DNA of 9,147 bases from Desulfobacteraceae bacterium (GCA_011389605.1 JAABTZ010000090.1:1-9147), one strand, 5' to 3'; positions 1-8,730 are shown, counted from the stretch's first letter. Numbers and translations: made by a program. The notes: generated by a model not told the origin, from the sequence alone.

Positions 1-582
1 TTAGGCATTGCAACTCCTACAGAGGCTGCATCAGTAGGCTCCCTTGCGGTTATAGTATGTGTGGCGATTCGGCGGGAATTGAATTGGACGTTTTTAAAGG
101 AGTCTGCTTACCAGACTGCAAGTATTACAGGGATGGTTTTGTGGATTATGTTCGGCGCCGGCGGATTCGTTGCAATCTACAGCGGCAGCGGGGGCATAGC
201 GTTTGTACAAAACGCTTTTATGGGGGTTGATGTCAGCCCATGGGTGCTGATCTTTCTCTTTCAGTTTTTTATCCTTGTCCTGGGCATGTTCCTGGACCCC
301 ATGGGAATTATTCTTTTGTGCATACCGATTTTCTATCCGGTGGTAACAGCGATGAAATTCGACCCCATATGGTACGGGGTTATTTTCAACATAGCTCTTT
401 GCATAGGGTATATAACGCCGCCGTTCGGCTATAATCTGTTCTATCTAAAATCCCTGAGTCCCGGCACGGACATGCGGACGATTTACGCCAGCGTAGCGCC
501 TTTTATTGTCATCATGGTTGCCGCTCTGGTTTTGTTTATGCTTTTCCCGCAGATTATTTTATGGCTGCCCAACAAGATGTAG
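1..582 (+). CDS. TRAP transporter large permease (DctM family), C-terminal part
   Basis: This is the C-terminal 193 residues of the large membrane subunit of a TRAP transporter, the Na+- or H+-coupled channel that takes a carboxylate-type solute from a periplasmic binding protein across the inner membrane. The frame is open from base 1, so the gene starts upstream. Visible family signatures are GIATPTEAA at the left edge, a GMFLDPMGI block followed by PIFYPV, and GYITPPFGYNLFYL near the end. Several long hydrophobic segments surround them, and the last one ends just before the TAG stop. A full DctM protein has roughly 425 or more residues, so a little under half is seen. The binding-protein gene follows after 73 bp on the same strand; the small DctQ subunit is not in view and may lie upstream or be fused. 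Family assignment is firm; the substrate cannot be read from this subunit. Confidence 0.95.
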   Translation, partial: LGIATPTEAASVGSLAVIVCVAIRRELNWTFLKESAYQTASITGMVLWIMFGAGGFVAIYSGSGGIAFVQNAFMGVDVSPWVLIFLFQFFILVLGMFLDPMGIILLCIPIFYPVVTAMKFDPIWYGVIFNIALCIGYITPPFGYNLFYLKSLSPGTDMRTIYASVAPFIVIMVAALVLFMLFPQIILWLPNKM

Positions 583-655
583 CCGTTTTTGAAATAAGCT
601 GGGGAGCCTCTGTACCGGGCTGACAGAAAACCAAACAAACAAAGGAGGAAAGGTC

Positions 656-1714
656 ATGACAGAAAAAATTTCCCGAAGAAAAATGCTTAAAGGGGGTTTG
701 ACCGCAGCAATAGCAGGGGCGGCAAGCACAATTCTCCCAAGGAGCGCAAGGGCAAAATCAGGCAAAAAAATCAAGTGGCGCATGCAGACACACTGGCCTA
801 CGGGTGTTGAATATTACGATACAACCTATGTTGCGTTCTGCGACAGGGTTAGGGAAGCCACCGCCGGCGAACTGGACATTACCCCTCTGCCTCCGGGCGC
901 AGTTGTACCGACGGGCAACGTTTTTCAGGCAATCGGGCAAAACAGGCTTGATGCCGCAATGATATGGCCAACTTACTGGCTGGGCCAGGTGCCTGTAGCT
1001 GTTCATATCAACGGCCACCTTTTCATGTGGGAACGTGCCCATGAAATGTTTACCTACTTCTACGACTGGGGCGCCATAGAGGTATTCCGCGAGGCCTATG
1101 CGGATAAAAATGTTTATTTCGTGGGGCCGACGGCTGAAACAGGTGTTGCCCTCTACTCCAAAAAACCGATCCGGACTATAGACGATTTTAAGGGCTTTAA
1201 AGTCAGAAGTACCGGAGCCGCCGCGGACGTATTCAAGAAGGCAGGGGCAACACCGGTTTTCTTCCCCGGAGAAGAACTCTACCAGGCGCTGCAGACAGGC
1301 GTTTGCGAAGGGGCGCACTGGGGACCGGTTTCAGGCGGATGGAGCATGAAATTCCAGGAAGTGACCAACTACATTGTCCAGCCCAACCTGACCGGAATAG
1401 ACAATGGAGAAATAATAATCAGCAAAAAAAAGTGGGATGAGCTTCCCTCGGATATGAAAATGATTGTGCATGAATGCGCAAGAGGGGCGGCAATCGATCA
1501 TCTTAGATGGACCGGGTACAACGATGATCTCTGTCTCAACGAGTTTAAGAAAAAAAACATTGGCGAAATTTCGCGGCTGGAAGAAGACACGATCGCACAG
1601 ATGCGCAAATATTCTTTCGAGGTCGTTGACGAGTATTCAAAAAGGGACCCCAAGTACTGCAAAAAAGCCGGCGACTTGCTCAAGGAACAGATGAGAATGA
1701 AGGGCAGAATATAG
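656..1714 (+). CDS. TRAP transporter solute-binding protein (DctP family), Tat-exported
   Basis: This 352-aa protein is the periplasmic receptor that captures the solute and hands it to the TRAP permease encoded just upstream. The N-terminus has a twin-arginine signal: SRRKMLKGG at residues 6-14, a small hydrophobic stretch, then an ARA cleavage site near residue 33, so export is probably folded through Tat. The mature part follows the DctP pattern: an opening KIKWRMQTHWP strand, PPGAVVPTGNVFQAI, the KGFKVRSTGAA segment with the conserved ligand-binding arginine (R184), and EELYQALQTGVCEGAHWG at the domain hinge. The start is fixed by a strong AAGGAGG at 642-648, seven bases ahead of ATG. The overall look recalls the TakP-like branch (2-oxo acids and other monocarboxylates) more than C4-dicarboxylate DctP, but that is a judgement by eye. 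The binding protein lies after the permease, whereas the common order is P-Q-M. Confidence 0.93.
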   Translation: MTEKISRRKMLKGGLTAAIAGAASTILPRSARAKSGKKIKWRMQTHWPTGVEYYDTTYVAFCDRVREATAGELDITPLPPGAVVPTGNVFQAIGQNRLDAAMIWPTYWLGQVPVAVHINGHLFMWERAHEMFTYFYDWGAIEVFREAYADKNVYFVGPTAETGVALYSKKPIRTIDDFKGFKVRSTGAAADVFKKAGATPVFFPGEELYQALQTGVCEGAHWGPVSGGWSMKFQEVTNYIVQPNLTGIDNGEIIISKKKWDELPSDMKMIVHECARGAAIDHLRWTGYNDDLCLNEFKKKNIGEISRLEEDTIAQMRKYSFEVVDEYSKRDPKYCKKAGDLLKEQMRMKGRI

Positions 1715-1751
1715 ATACTGATCGGCATAAAACATTAATTAACAGCAGGTT

Positions 1752-1838
1752 ATGGAGCAGCTCACAATCACGATCCAGTATAATATCAACGACCGGAAGA
1801 ATCTTGTCAAAAAGCTTGCAGGAATCAAGACCGGGTAA
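1752..1838 (+). CDS. Possible small ORF or decayed gene remnant (28 aa)
   Basis: An ATG-started frame of 28 codons encodes MEQLTITIQYN followed by INDRKNLVKKLAGIKTG and TAA. A weak AGCAGG lies just upstream. The composition looks protein-like (an alternating hydrophobic strand followed by an Arg/Lys-rich amphipathic helix) rather than random. If the reading frame shifts at the TAATAAA tract (around 1836), it continues as NKARESAICL to a stop at 1867-1869, which would fit a gene broken by a small indel. The start vaguely resembles the N-terminus of short hypothetical proteins annotated as virulence-related in Firmicutes, but this is from memory and weak. It may also simply be non-coding. Confidence 0.22.
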   Translation: MEQLTITIQYNINDRKNLVKKLAGIKTG

Positions 1839-1874
1839 TAAAGCCCGGGAATCTGCAATTTGCTTATAAAACAA

Positions 1875-1895
1875 TTGATGTTCTCGTAAAAAGTC
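1875..1895 (+). repeat. Solo repeat end, TTGATG...CGTAAAAAGTC type
   Basis: This 21-bp motif (TTGATGTTCTCGTAAAAAGTC minus its outermost base) matches the outer ends of the inverted-repeat element that begins nine bases further on, and shares TCGTAAAAAGTC exactly with another copy at 8541-8562. It sits in the same orientation as the left end of the neighbouring element, so two left-type ends stand in tandem. It is probably a remnant of a second copy or of a partial duplication. Confidence 0.6.
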
Positions 1896-1903
1896 TGTTT
1901 CCG

Positions 1904-2028
1904 GATGGCACCTAAAAAGTTAAAGATCAAGGCTTGCGCGATTCCGAAGAATACAAAGTACTTAGCCGTACATGAAATTCTTCAGGAATCGCGCGTAACG
2001 CAGATATTGGACTTTTTACGGTGCCATC
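1904..2028. repeat. 125-bp imperfect inverted-repeat element (MITE/REP-like)
   Basis: The outer arms are GATGGCACCTAAAAAGT (1904-1920) and its near-exact reverse complement, ACTTTTTACGGTGCCATC (2011-2028), differing by one missing G. The inner arms are GCGCGATTCCGAAGAAT (1936-1952) and ATTCTTCAGGAATCGCGC (1977-1994), also with a single-base bulge. They surround a 24-base loop with two GTAC tetramers. The intervening arm segments (about 15 bases) pair only partly. The long hairpin, lack of coding capacity and matching ends elsewhere in the window (1875-1895, 8541-8562) fit a non-autonomous mobile element or REP-like intergenic repeat. Transcribed, it would form a large stem-loop between the TRAP genes and the ligase mRNA; no T-run follows, so it is not a classical intrinsic terminator. 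Confidence 0.82.
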
Positions 2029-2044
2029 ATAATTGATGGAGGAG
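2024..2044 (+). promoter_or_regulatory. Ligase RBS overlapped by a small hairpin
   Basis: The Shine-Dalgarno sequence GGAGGAG (2038-2044) lies very close to the ATG at 2047. The first GG of it is also the last part of a 6-4-6 inverted repeat, CCATCA-TAAT-TGATGG (2024-2039), formed between the right end of the repeat element and the sequence before the RBS. The stem could partly mask the ribosome site. This pairing would compete with the larger hairpin, because CCATC also pairs with the left arm at 1904-1908. A regulatory effect is inference. Confidence 0.4.
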
Positions 2045-2046
2045 AT

Positions 2047-3732
2047 ATGAAGATTACCGCACATTTTCAGTTCTGGCCCAAAAGGGTCCCTTTTGAACTG
2101 CTTTTCCCCCAGGTGCCGCTGTTTGAATTCATAGAAACCTCGGCCCGCAGGTATCCCGGGCACACTGCGATTATTTATTACGGCCGCAAAATAACATACC
2201 TGCAGTTAAACGACCTGGTCGAGAAAACTGCTGCCATGCTTGCAGACCTGGGGGTTAAAAAGGGAGACAGGGTCGCATTGTACATGCAAAACACCCCGCA
2301 TTTTGTTGCCGGCATGTTCGGGATCATGCGGGCCAACGCGGTGGTGGTACCCATAAACCCTATGCTCACGGAAAGGGAAATGCTCCAGTTGCTCACAGAC
2401 AGCGGTGCAACTGCGGCAATCACCACCGCAGACATTTACAAGCGCATATACAATGTGCGCAAAGACTCAAACCTGGGCAGCATTATCGTGGGCCGCTACG
2501 CTGATTATCTGCCTGATGAGCCGGAACTGCCCGTTCCGGAATTTTTGAAAAACGAACCGGAGATAGAAAAGGACGACGACGTGCTTGCCTGGCTTGACGC
2601 CCTGGAGGCCACGGATTCCCACCCGCCTCCGGTTGAAACCGTATACACGGATATGTGCCTTCTGCCGTACACGTCCGGGTCAACTGGTATTCCCAAGGGA
2701 TGCATTCACACGCATGCCACGGTTATCTCCAACTCGGTGGGCTCTGCGGTATGGCACAACATGCTCTCAAACCACGTGATACTCACCACTCTGCCCCTTT
2801 TCCACGTCACAGGCCTGACTCACAGCATGGTGGCGCCGTTTTATGCCGGGGCCACCGTGGTGATGCTGACACGCTGGGACAGGGAGGCCGCAATAACCGC
2901 AATAGAGAAGTACAGATGCACCCACTGGACCAATATTACCACAATGGTCATAGATATCCTTAATCACCCTGATATAAGGAACCGGGACCTGAGTTCCATG
3001 ACACTAATAGGCGGAGGGGGCGCCCCCCTGCCGGAGGCTGTGGGCAAAAAACTCCAGGAGGTAACAGGCATTACCTACATGGAGGGATACGGAATGACAG
3101 AAACCATGTCCCAAACCCATTTCAATCCCCCGGACCGGCCGAAGCTTCAGTGCATAGGAATTTCCGATTTCGGAGTGGATGCAAGAATAATAAGCCTTGA
3201 TAAAGGTGAACAGCTAGGACCGGGTGAACAGGGCGAGCTGGTTATAAACGGCCCGGAGGTAATGGAGGGCTACTGGAACCGGCCGGAGGAGAACCAGAAG
3301 GTTTTCATGGAAATCGACGGAAAACAGTTCCTGCGGACCGGCGATATCTGCACCTATGACGAGGAAGGCTACTTCTATATTGTAGACCGAAGCAAACGGA
3401 TGATCAATGCGGCCGGCTACAAGGTCTGGCCAACGGAAGTCGAAAGCGTGCTCTACAAGCATCCCGCCATATCCGAAGTCTGTGTTGTCGGAGTTCCCGA
3501 CCCGGTGCGCGTTGAAAACGTCAAGGCATTTATAGTTTTAAGGGATGACTGCAGGGGAAAAACCGAAGAAAAGGAAATAATTGACTGGGCAAAGCAGAAC
3601 ATGGCCGCCTACAGGTATCCGAGGATCATAGAATTTGTCGATTCCCTGCCCAAAAGCGGCACCGGAAAAATCCAGTGGCGCCGGCTTCAGCAGAAAGAAA
3701 AGGAAAGAGTGGCTGGAAAGCAAAACGGGTAA
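2047..3732 (+). CDS. Acyl-CoA synthetase / AMP-dependent ligase (long-chain-fatty-acid-CoA ligase-like)
   Basis: This 561-aa cytoplasmic enzyme belongs to the ANL adenylate-forming superfamily: it activates a carboxylic acid with ATP to an acyl-adenylate and transfers it to CoA. All core motifs are present: the P-loop-like YTSGSTGIPKG (residues 208-218), PLFHVTG (250-256), GYGMTET (347-353), RTGD (430-433) with the ribose-binding Asp, the hinge region DRSKRMINAAGYKVWP (447-462), and PKSGTGKIQ (535-543) with the catalytic Lys541. Length is normal for fatty-acyl or aryl-CoA ligases. The SDR gene starts 43 bp downstream and the MetE-like gene after that, suggesting one operon; the TRAP transporter upstream could supply the acid. 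The N-terminus (MKITAHFQFWPKRVP) fits an intact start. The acyl substrate cannot be assigned: medium- or long-chain fatty acids, branched or aromatic acids all remain possible. Confidence 0.95.
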   Translation: MKITAHFQFWPKRVPFELLFPQVPLFEFIETSARRYPGHTAIIYYGRKITYLQLNDLVEKTAAMLADLGVKKGDRVALYMQNTPHFVAGMFGIMRANAVVVPINPMLTEREMLQLLTDSGATAAITTADIYKRIYNVRKDSNLGSIIVGRYADYLPDEPELPVPEFLKNEPEIEKDDDVLAWLDALEATDSHPPPVETVYTDMCLLPYTSGSTGIPKGCIHTHATVISNSVGSAVWHNMLSNHVILTTLPLFHVTGLTHSMVAPFYAGATVVMLTRWDREAAITAIEKYRCTHWTNITTMVIDILNHPDIRNRDLSSMTLIGGGGAPLPEAVGKKLQEVTGITYMEGYGMTETMSQTHFNPPDRPKLQCIGISDFGVDARIISLDKGEQLGPGEQGELVINGPEVMEGYWNRPEENQKVFMEIDGKQFLRTGDICTYDEEGYFYIVDRSKRMINAAGYKVWPTEVESVLYKHPAISEVCVVGVPDPVRVENVKAFIVLRDDCRGKTEEKEIIDWAKQNMAAYRYPRIIEFVDSLPKSGTGKIQWRRLQQKEKERVAGKQNG

Positions 3733-3775
3733 AGCTGCGGCCGGGGTTAAAGAACATGTAAAAAAAGGAGAACCA

Positions 3776-4540
3776 ATGAGACTTACGGGAAAGGTTGCCC
3801 TTATTACAGGGGCGAGCAAGGGGATAGGAGAGTGCATAGCAAGGGGATACGCAAGGCAGGGGGCAAAGGTGGCGCTTGCCAGCCGTTCGGTGGATCTTCT
3901 CTCAAACATTGCAAAAGAGATAAGAGATGAAGGGCAAGAGGCCGTGGCTATGCCTGTGGATGTCAGGAAATCGGAAAGCGTTGATGAAATGGTGAACAGA
4001 ACAATAGAGGAATACGGCAGGCTTGACATTATGGTCAACAACGCCGGCATAGCCATGACGAAACCTTCGGTATCGCTTTCAGACGAGGACTGGCAGAGCG
4101 CTTTGGAAACTGATCTTTTCGGAGTTTTTTACGGATGCCGCGCGGCCGGAAGAGTGATGATAAAGCAGGGCGAAGGCTGTATAATCAACATAACCTCCAT
4201 GTGGGGCATTGCCGCCTCCCCCACGCGCGCGGCTTACTGCGCCAGCAAGGCAGCGGGAAACATGCTGACCAAAGTACTGGCAGCCGAATGGGCCAGGGAA
4301 AATGTCAGAGTAAACGCCATAGCGCCTGGCTATATCAGGACCGAGATGGTGCAGAATGTTATAGACAAGGGCCTGATAGATGTAGATTTTATTGAAAGGC
4401 GCACGCCCTGGGGACGCATAGGAGAAGTTGATGAACTGCTGGGAATTGCCGTTTACCTGGCCAGTGACGAGGCCTCGTTTACCACTGGTTCAGTATTTAC
4501 AGTTGACGGGGGATGGACAGCCAACGGCCTTGGATGCTGA
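3776..4540 (+). CDS. SDR family oxidoreductase (3-oxoacyl-ACP reductase / gluconate 5-dehydrogenase-like)
   Basis: This 254-aa classical short-chain dehydrogenase/reductase interconverts a hydroxyl and a keto group using NAD(P)(H). It shows the Rossmann TGASKGIG (residues 11-18), NNAG (88-91), the catalytic Ser141, Tyr154 and Lys158 in SMWGIAASPTRAAYCASK, the NAIAPGYIRTEM segment after the sixth strand, and the C-terminal VDGGW. An in-frame ATG at 3635 would add 47 residues, but that extension overlaps the ligase and is low-complexity. The ATG at 3776 follows AAGGAG (3765-3770) with five bases spacing and starts the normal family N-terminus, MRLTGKVALITG. The fourth member of the usual catalytic tetrad, the Asn in VNLxGxF, is Asp here (residue 113, TDLFGVF). 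Its place between a CoA ligase and a MetE-like gene suggests action on an acyl-CoA or related hydroxy/keto intermediate; the substrate is unknown. Confidence 0.94.
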   Translation: MRLTGKVALITGASKGIGECIARGYARQGAKVALASRSVDLLSNIAKEIRDEGQEAVAMPVDVRKSESVDEMVNRTIEEYGRLDIMVNNAGIAMTKPSVSLSDEDWQSALETDLFGVFYGCRAAGRVMIKQGEGCIINITSMWGIAASPTRAAYCASKAAGNMLTKVLAAEWARENVRVNAIAPGYIRTEMVQNVIDKGLIDVDFIERRTPWGRIGEVDELLGIAVYLASDEASFTTGSVFTVDGGWTANGLGC

Positions 4541-4568
4541 TAATAAACGAAGACAATAAGGAACCCGC

Positions 4569-5612
4569 ATGGAATTTAAACCAAAGCTTATGGCCTGCAG
4601 CCTGCCAGGCATGCCCCACCGGGATATTGACCGTGCCTGCAGGGTCATGATCAGAAATTTCCCCGAAGCAACACCAGTACCTTTTATAACCATGTCCAGA
4701 AGAATTTTCACAGAGGGGCTGCCCTGCATTAGAATCGAGCGAGAAAAGCGGCGGCTCGTATTTGAAACAACGGGGAGGGAAGACGAACTCGTTGAATTTT
4801 ATGACCGTTATGCTGCCGGGGATTTCGATTATTTTGCGATCAGCCCTGAACTCGATCCCGGCCTATACAGGCTGGCTGAGCTTTACGCGGAAAATCCCTG
4901 GCCGGGTCTTAAATACATACATATGGATTTTCCCGGGCTTTTTACCTGGGGCCTGCTCCTAAAAGACGAAAACGGCAGCCCAGCCCTCTATGACGTCAAC
5001 CTCAGGGACATAATCATCAAGGGCCTGTCAGCAAAGGTCCGCTGGCGCGAAAACAAAGCAAGGCAACTGTTTCCCGGCGCAGAGACCATAATCACCTCAG
5101 GGGACGCATCCCTTTCGGTATTTTCCTCTGCCGGGGGCACGGGCTCATGGGACGACGTCAGAGACGACTACAATGAAATACTCAGCCTGGTGCAGGGAGT
5201 AAAAGACATCCATTGCTGCGCAAACTTTGACTGGTCTCTGGTTATGCAGACAAAGACGCAGTCGATTAATTTTGACGCCTACCAGTTCGGCGGCACCATG
5301 GCCATGTATCCCGAGGCGCTCGGCAGATACCTGGAAAGGGGCGGCACAATTGCATGGGGCATAGTGCCAACGATGCCGGCCGGAGATGTCACCTCCGAGG
5401 CACCGGAAGACCTTGCCCAACGGCTGGAAGACTTCATAGATGCGGCAGCCGCCGCCGGAGCAATCGATAAGCAGCAGCTCTTAGAGGCTTCGTGGGTAAC
5501 GCCTACGTGCGAGCCGGCCACGATGCCGGTGGATATGGCAGAGAAAATTTACGAACATACCGCAGAGGTGTCAAGGCTGATGAGAAAAAAATTCTTCGGC
5601 CTGGCCACCTGA
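4569..5612 (+). CDS. MetE/UroD-fold methyltransferase-like protein
   Basis: This 347-aa protein resembles the single-domain MetE/uroporphyrinogen-decarboxylase superfamily members common in anaerobes and often labelled cobalamin-independent methionine synthase II. Supporting features are the N-terminal SLPGMPHRDIDRACRVMIRN (a variant of the family G-S-M-P-H opening), EFYDRYAAGDFDYFAISPE at residues 76-94, DIHCCANFDWSLV (213-225), INFDAYQFG (233-241), ERGGTIAWGIVPT (256-268) and WVTPTC (309-314). His215, Cys217 and Cys314 form the H-x-C...C arrangement that binds catalytic zinc in MtaA-type and MetE-type methyltransferases. At 347 residues it is far shorter than true MetE (about 750), lacking the N-terminal half. 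The start is supported by AAGGA (4558-4562) six bases before ATG, 28 bp after the SDR gene. No corrinoid protein is nearby, so methyl donor and acceptor are unknown. Family call firm, function open. Confidence 0.82.
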   Translation: MEFKPKLMACSLPGMPHRDIDRACRVMIRNFPEATPVPFITMSRRIFTEGLPCIRIEREKRRLVFETTGREDELVEFYDRYAAGDFDYFAISPELDPGLYRLAELYAENPWPGLKYIHMDFPGLFTWGLLLKDENGSPALYDVNLRDIIIKGLSAKVRWRENKARQLFPGAETIITSGDASLSVFSSAGGTGSWDDVRDDYNEILSLVQGVKDIHCCANFDWSLVMQTKTQSINFDAYQFGGTMAMYPEALGRYLERGGTIAWGIVPTMPAGDVTSEAPEDLAQRLEDFIDAAAAAGAIDKQQLLEASWVTPTCEPATMPVDMAEKIYEHTAEVSRLMRKKFFGLAT

Positions 5613-5654
5613 AAAAAGGCCTGCAGCAGCCAAAATACTACACCGTCAAAGTTT
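5613..5654 (-). terminator. Short convergent gap; weak terminator-like hairpin for acnA
   Basis: The MetE-like gene (+) and acnA (-) converge here with only 42 bp between stop codons. On the minus strand GGCTGCTGCAGGCC is followed directly by TTTTTT (5618-5613). The stem is only about four pairs (GGCT/GGCC, one G-T), so it is a marginal intrinsic terminator for acnA. No T-run hairpin is seen on the plus strand. Confidence 0.3.
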
Positions 5655-8423
<2,769 letters not shown>

Positions 8424-8427
8424 GCTG

Positions 8428-8435
8428 CTCCCCTT
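8428..8435 (-). promoter_or_regulatory. acnA ribosome binding site
   Basis: AAGGGGAG on the minus strand, four bases before the ATG at 8423. It decides the acnA start in favour of ATG over the in-frame TTG at 8444, which has no comparable site in front of it. Confidence 0.7.
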
Positions 8436-8440
8436 GTTTG

Positions 8441-8461
8441 TCAAAGTTCAAAGCTCAAAAA
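8441..8461. repeat. Three tandem heptamers in the acnA leader
   Basis: TCAAAGT, TCAAAGC and TCAAAAA follow each other without gaps (plus-strand reading), just upstream of the acnA RBS. The third unit differs at two positions. This looks like a short microsatellite; a regulatory role is not supported beyond its position. Confidence 0.45.
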
Positions 8462-8494
8462 ATTGTTTTTCAGTCCGGGATTGTTCTTTTTTAA

Positions 8495-8522
8495 ATATTA
8501 TCATGATCTAAGATACTGCAAA
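8495..8522 (-). promoter_or_regulatory. Candidate sigma70-type promoter for acnA
   Basis: On the minus strand TTTGCA (8522-8517) and TAATAT (8500-8495) are 16 bases apart, about 70 bases ahead of the acnA ATG. The -10 box is a fair match to TATAAT and the -35 box is poor. The TTTGCA is one arm of a 6-2-6 palindrome, TGCAAA-AA-TTTGCA (8517-8530), which could be an operator over the -35 region. The surrounding sequence is A+T rich, so chance matches are likely. Confidence 0.3.
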
Positions 8523-8540
8523 AATTTGCAAAAATAATCG

Positions 8541-8562
8541 TTTGACGGCTTCGTAAAAAGTC
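8541..8562 (+). repeat. Solo repeat end related to the 1904-2028 element
   Basis: TTTGACGGCTTCGTAAAAAGTC has the same layout as the ends of the inverted-repeat element (GATGGCACCGTAAAAAGTC on the reverse strand of its right arm) and shares TCGTAAAAAGTC with 1875-1895. No matching inverted partner is visible within the following 200 bases, so it is a half element. It lies seven bases from the end of the transposase remnant. Confidence 0.65.
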
Positions 8563-8568
8563 AGAATC

Positions 8569-8691
8569 TTAAAAACAATTTATCATGACAGGTGCAACAA
8601 CTTCTAAATTTAGGCATTGCGCTTCCTGGCAGTTCTCATCACTGCCGTAAAGGGAATCGGCCAACACTTCTTTTGGATCAAAGGAAATCAT
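8569..8691 (-). pseudogene. Remnant of a DDE transposase (IS1182/ISNCY-like)
   Basis: On the minus strand a 40-codon frame reads MISFDPKEV, then LADSLYGSDENCQEAQ and CLNLEVVAPVMINCF before TAA. ADSLYGSDEN with a following helix and LEVVAPV is the characteristic stretch around the second catalytic Asp of DDE_Tnp_1-type transposases (pattern D-x-x-Y-G-S-x-x-N, then a V-x-x-V-x-P-V strand). A full transposase has 400-500 residues, so only about a tenth survives: upstream the frame is closed by TAA three codons before the ATG, and downstream it ends in A+T-rich sequence next to the repeat end at 8541-8562. No terminal inverted repeats of an IS are visible. It cannot encode an active enzyme. The family is recognised by motif only, so the exact IS family is uncertain. 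Confidence 0.68.
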
Positions 8692-8730
8692 TGAACCTTA
8701 AACAGGATTTGATATGTTTGTGAGTGATTT

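Larger units (their letters stand above)
1715..2046. other. 332-bp intergenic region between dctP-type gene and acyl-CoA ligase
   Basis: No full-length gene is visible here. The left half (1715-1870) holds a doubtful 28-codon ORF and a short GC stem, CCGGG/CCCGG (1831-1835 with 1844-1848), without a T-run. The right half is taken up by copies of a repeat end (1875-1895) and an inverted-repeat element (1904-2028). I see no convincing sigma70 promoter for the downstream ligase cluster, so read-through from the TRAP genes or an unrecognised promoter are both possible. Confidence 0.6.

Noticed and set aside
758..1318. 186-codon open frame on the minus strand inside the TRAP binding-protein gene
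   Set aside because: Its translation shows no recognisable domain and it lies wholly opposite a well-supported gene, so it is a shadow frame.
1831..1848. CCGGG/CCCGG hairpin as an intrinsic terminator after the TRAP genes
   Set aside because: The stem is only five pairs and no T-run follows it.
1904..2028. CRISPR, tRNA or riboswitch explanation for the structured intergenic region
   Set aside because: There are no regularly spaced direct repeats, no cloverleaf and no known aptamer core; the nested inverted arms and dispersed matching ends fit a repeat element better.
3635..3775. In-frame N-terminal extension of the SDR by 47 residues from an upstream ATG
   Set aside because: It overlaps the ligase gene, lacks any SDR homology and the ATG at 3776 has a good RBS and the normal family N-terminus.
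3538..4056. 172-codon minus-strand open frame across the ligase-SDR junction
   Set aside because: It runs opposite two real genes and reads as low-complexity Ser/Leu/Pro sequence without motifs.
8424..8444. TTG start adding seven residues to AcnA
   Set aside because: The added codons contain the clear AAGGGGAG ribosome site for the ATG at 8423.
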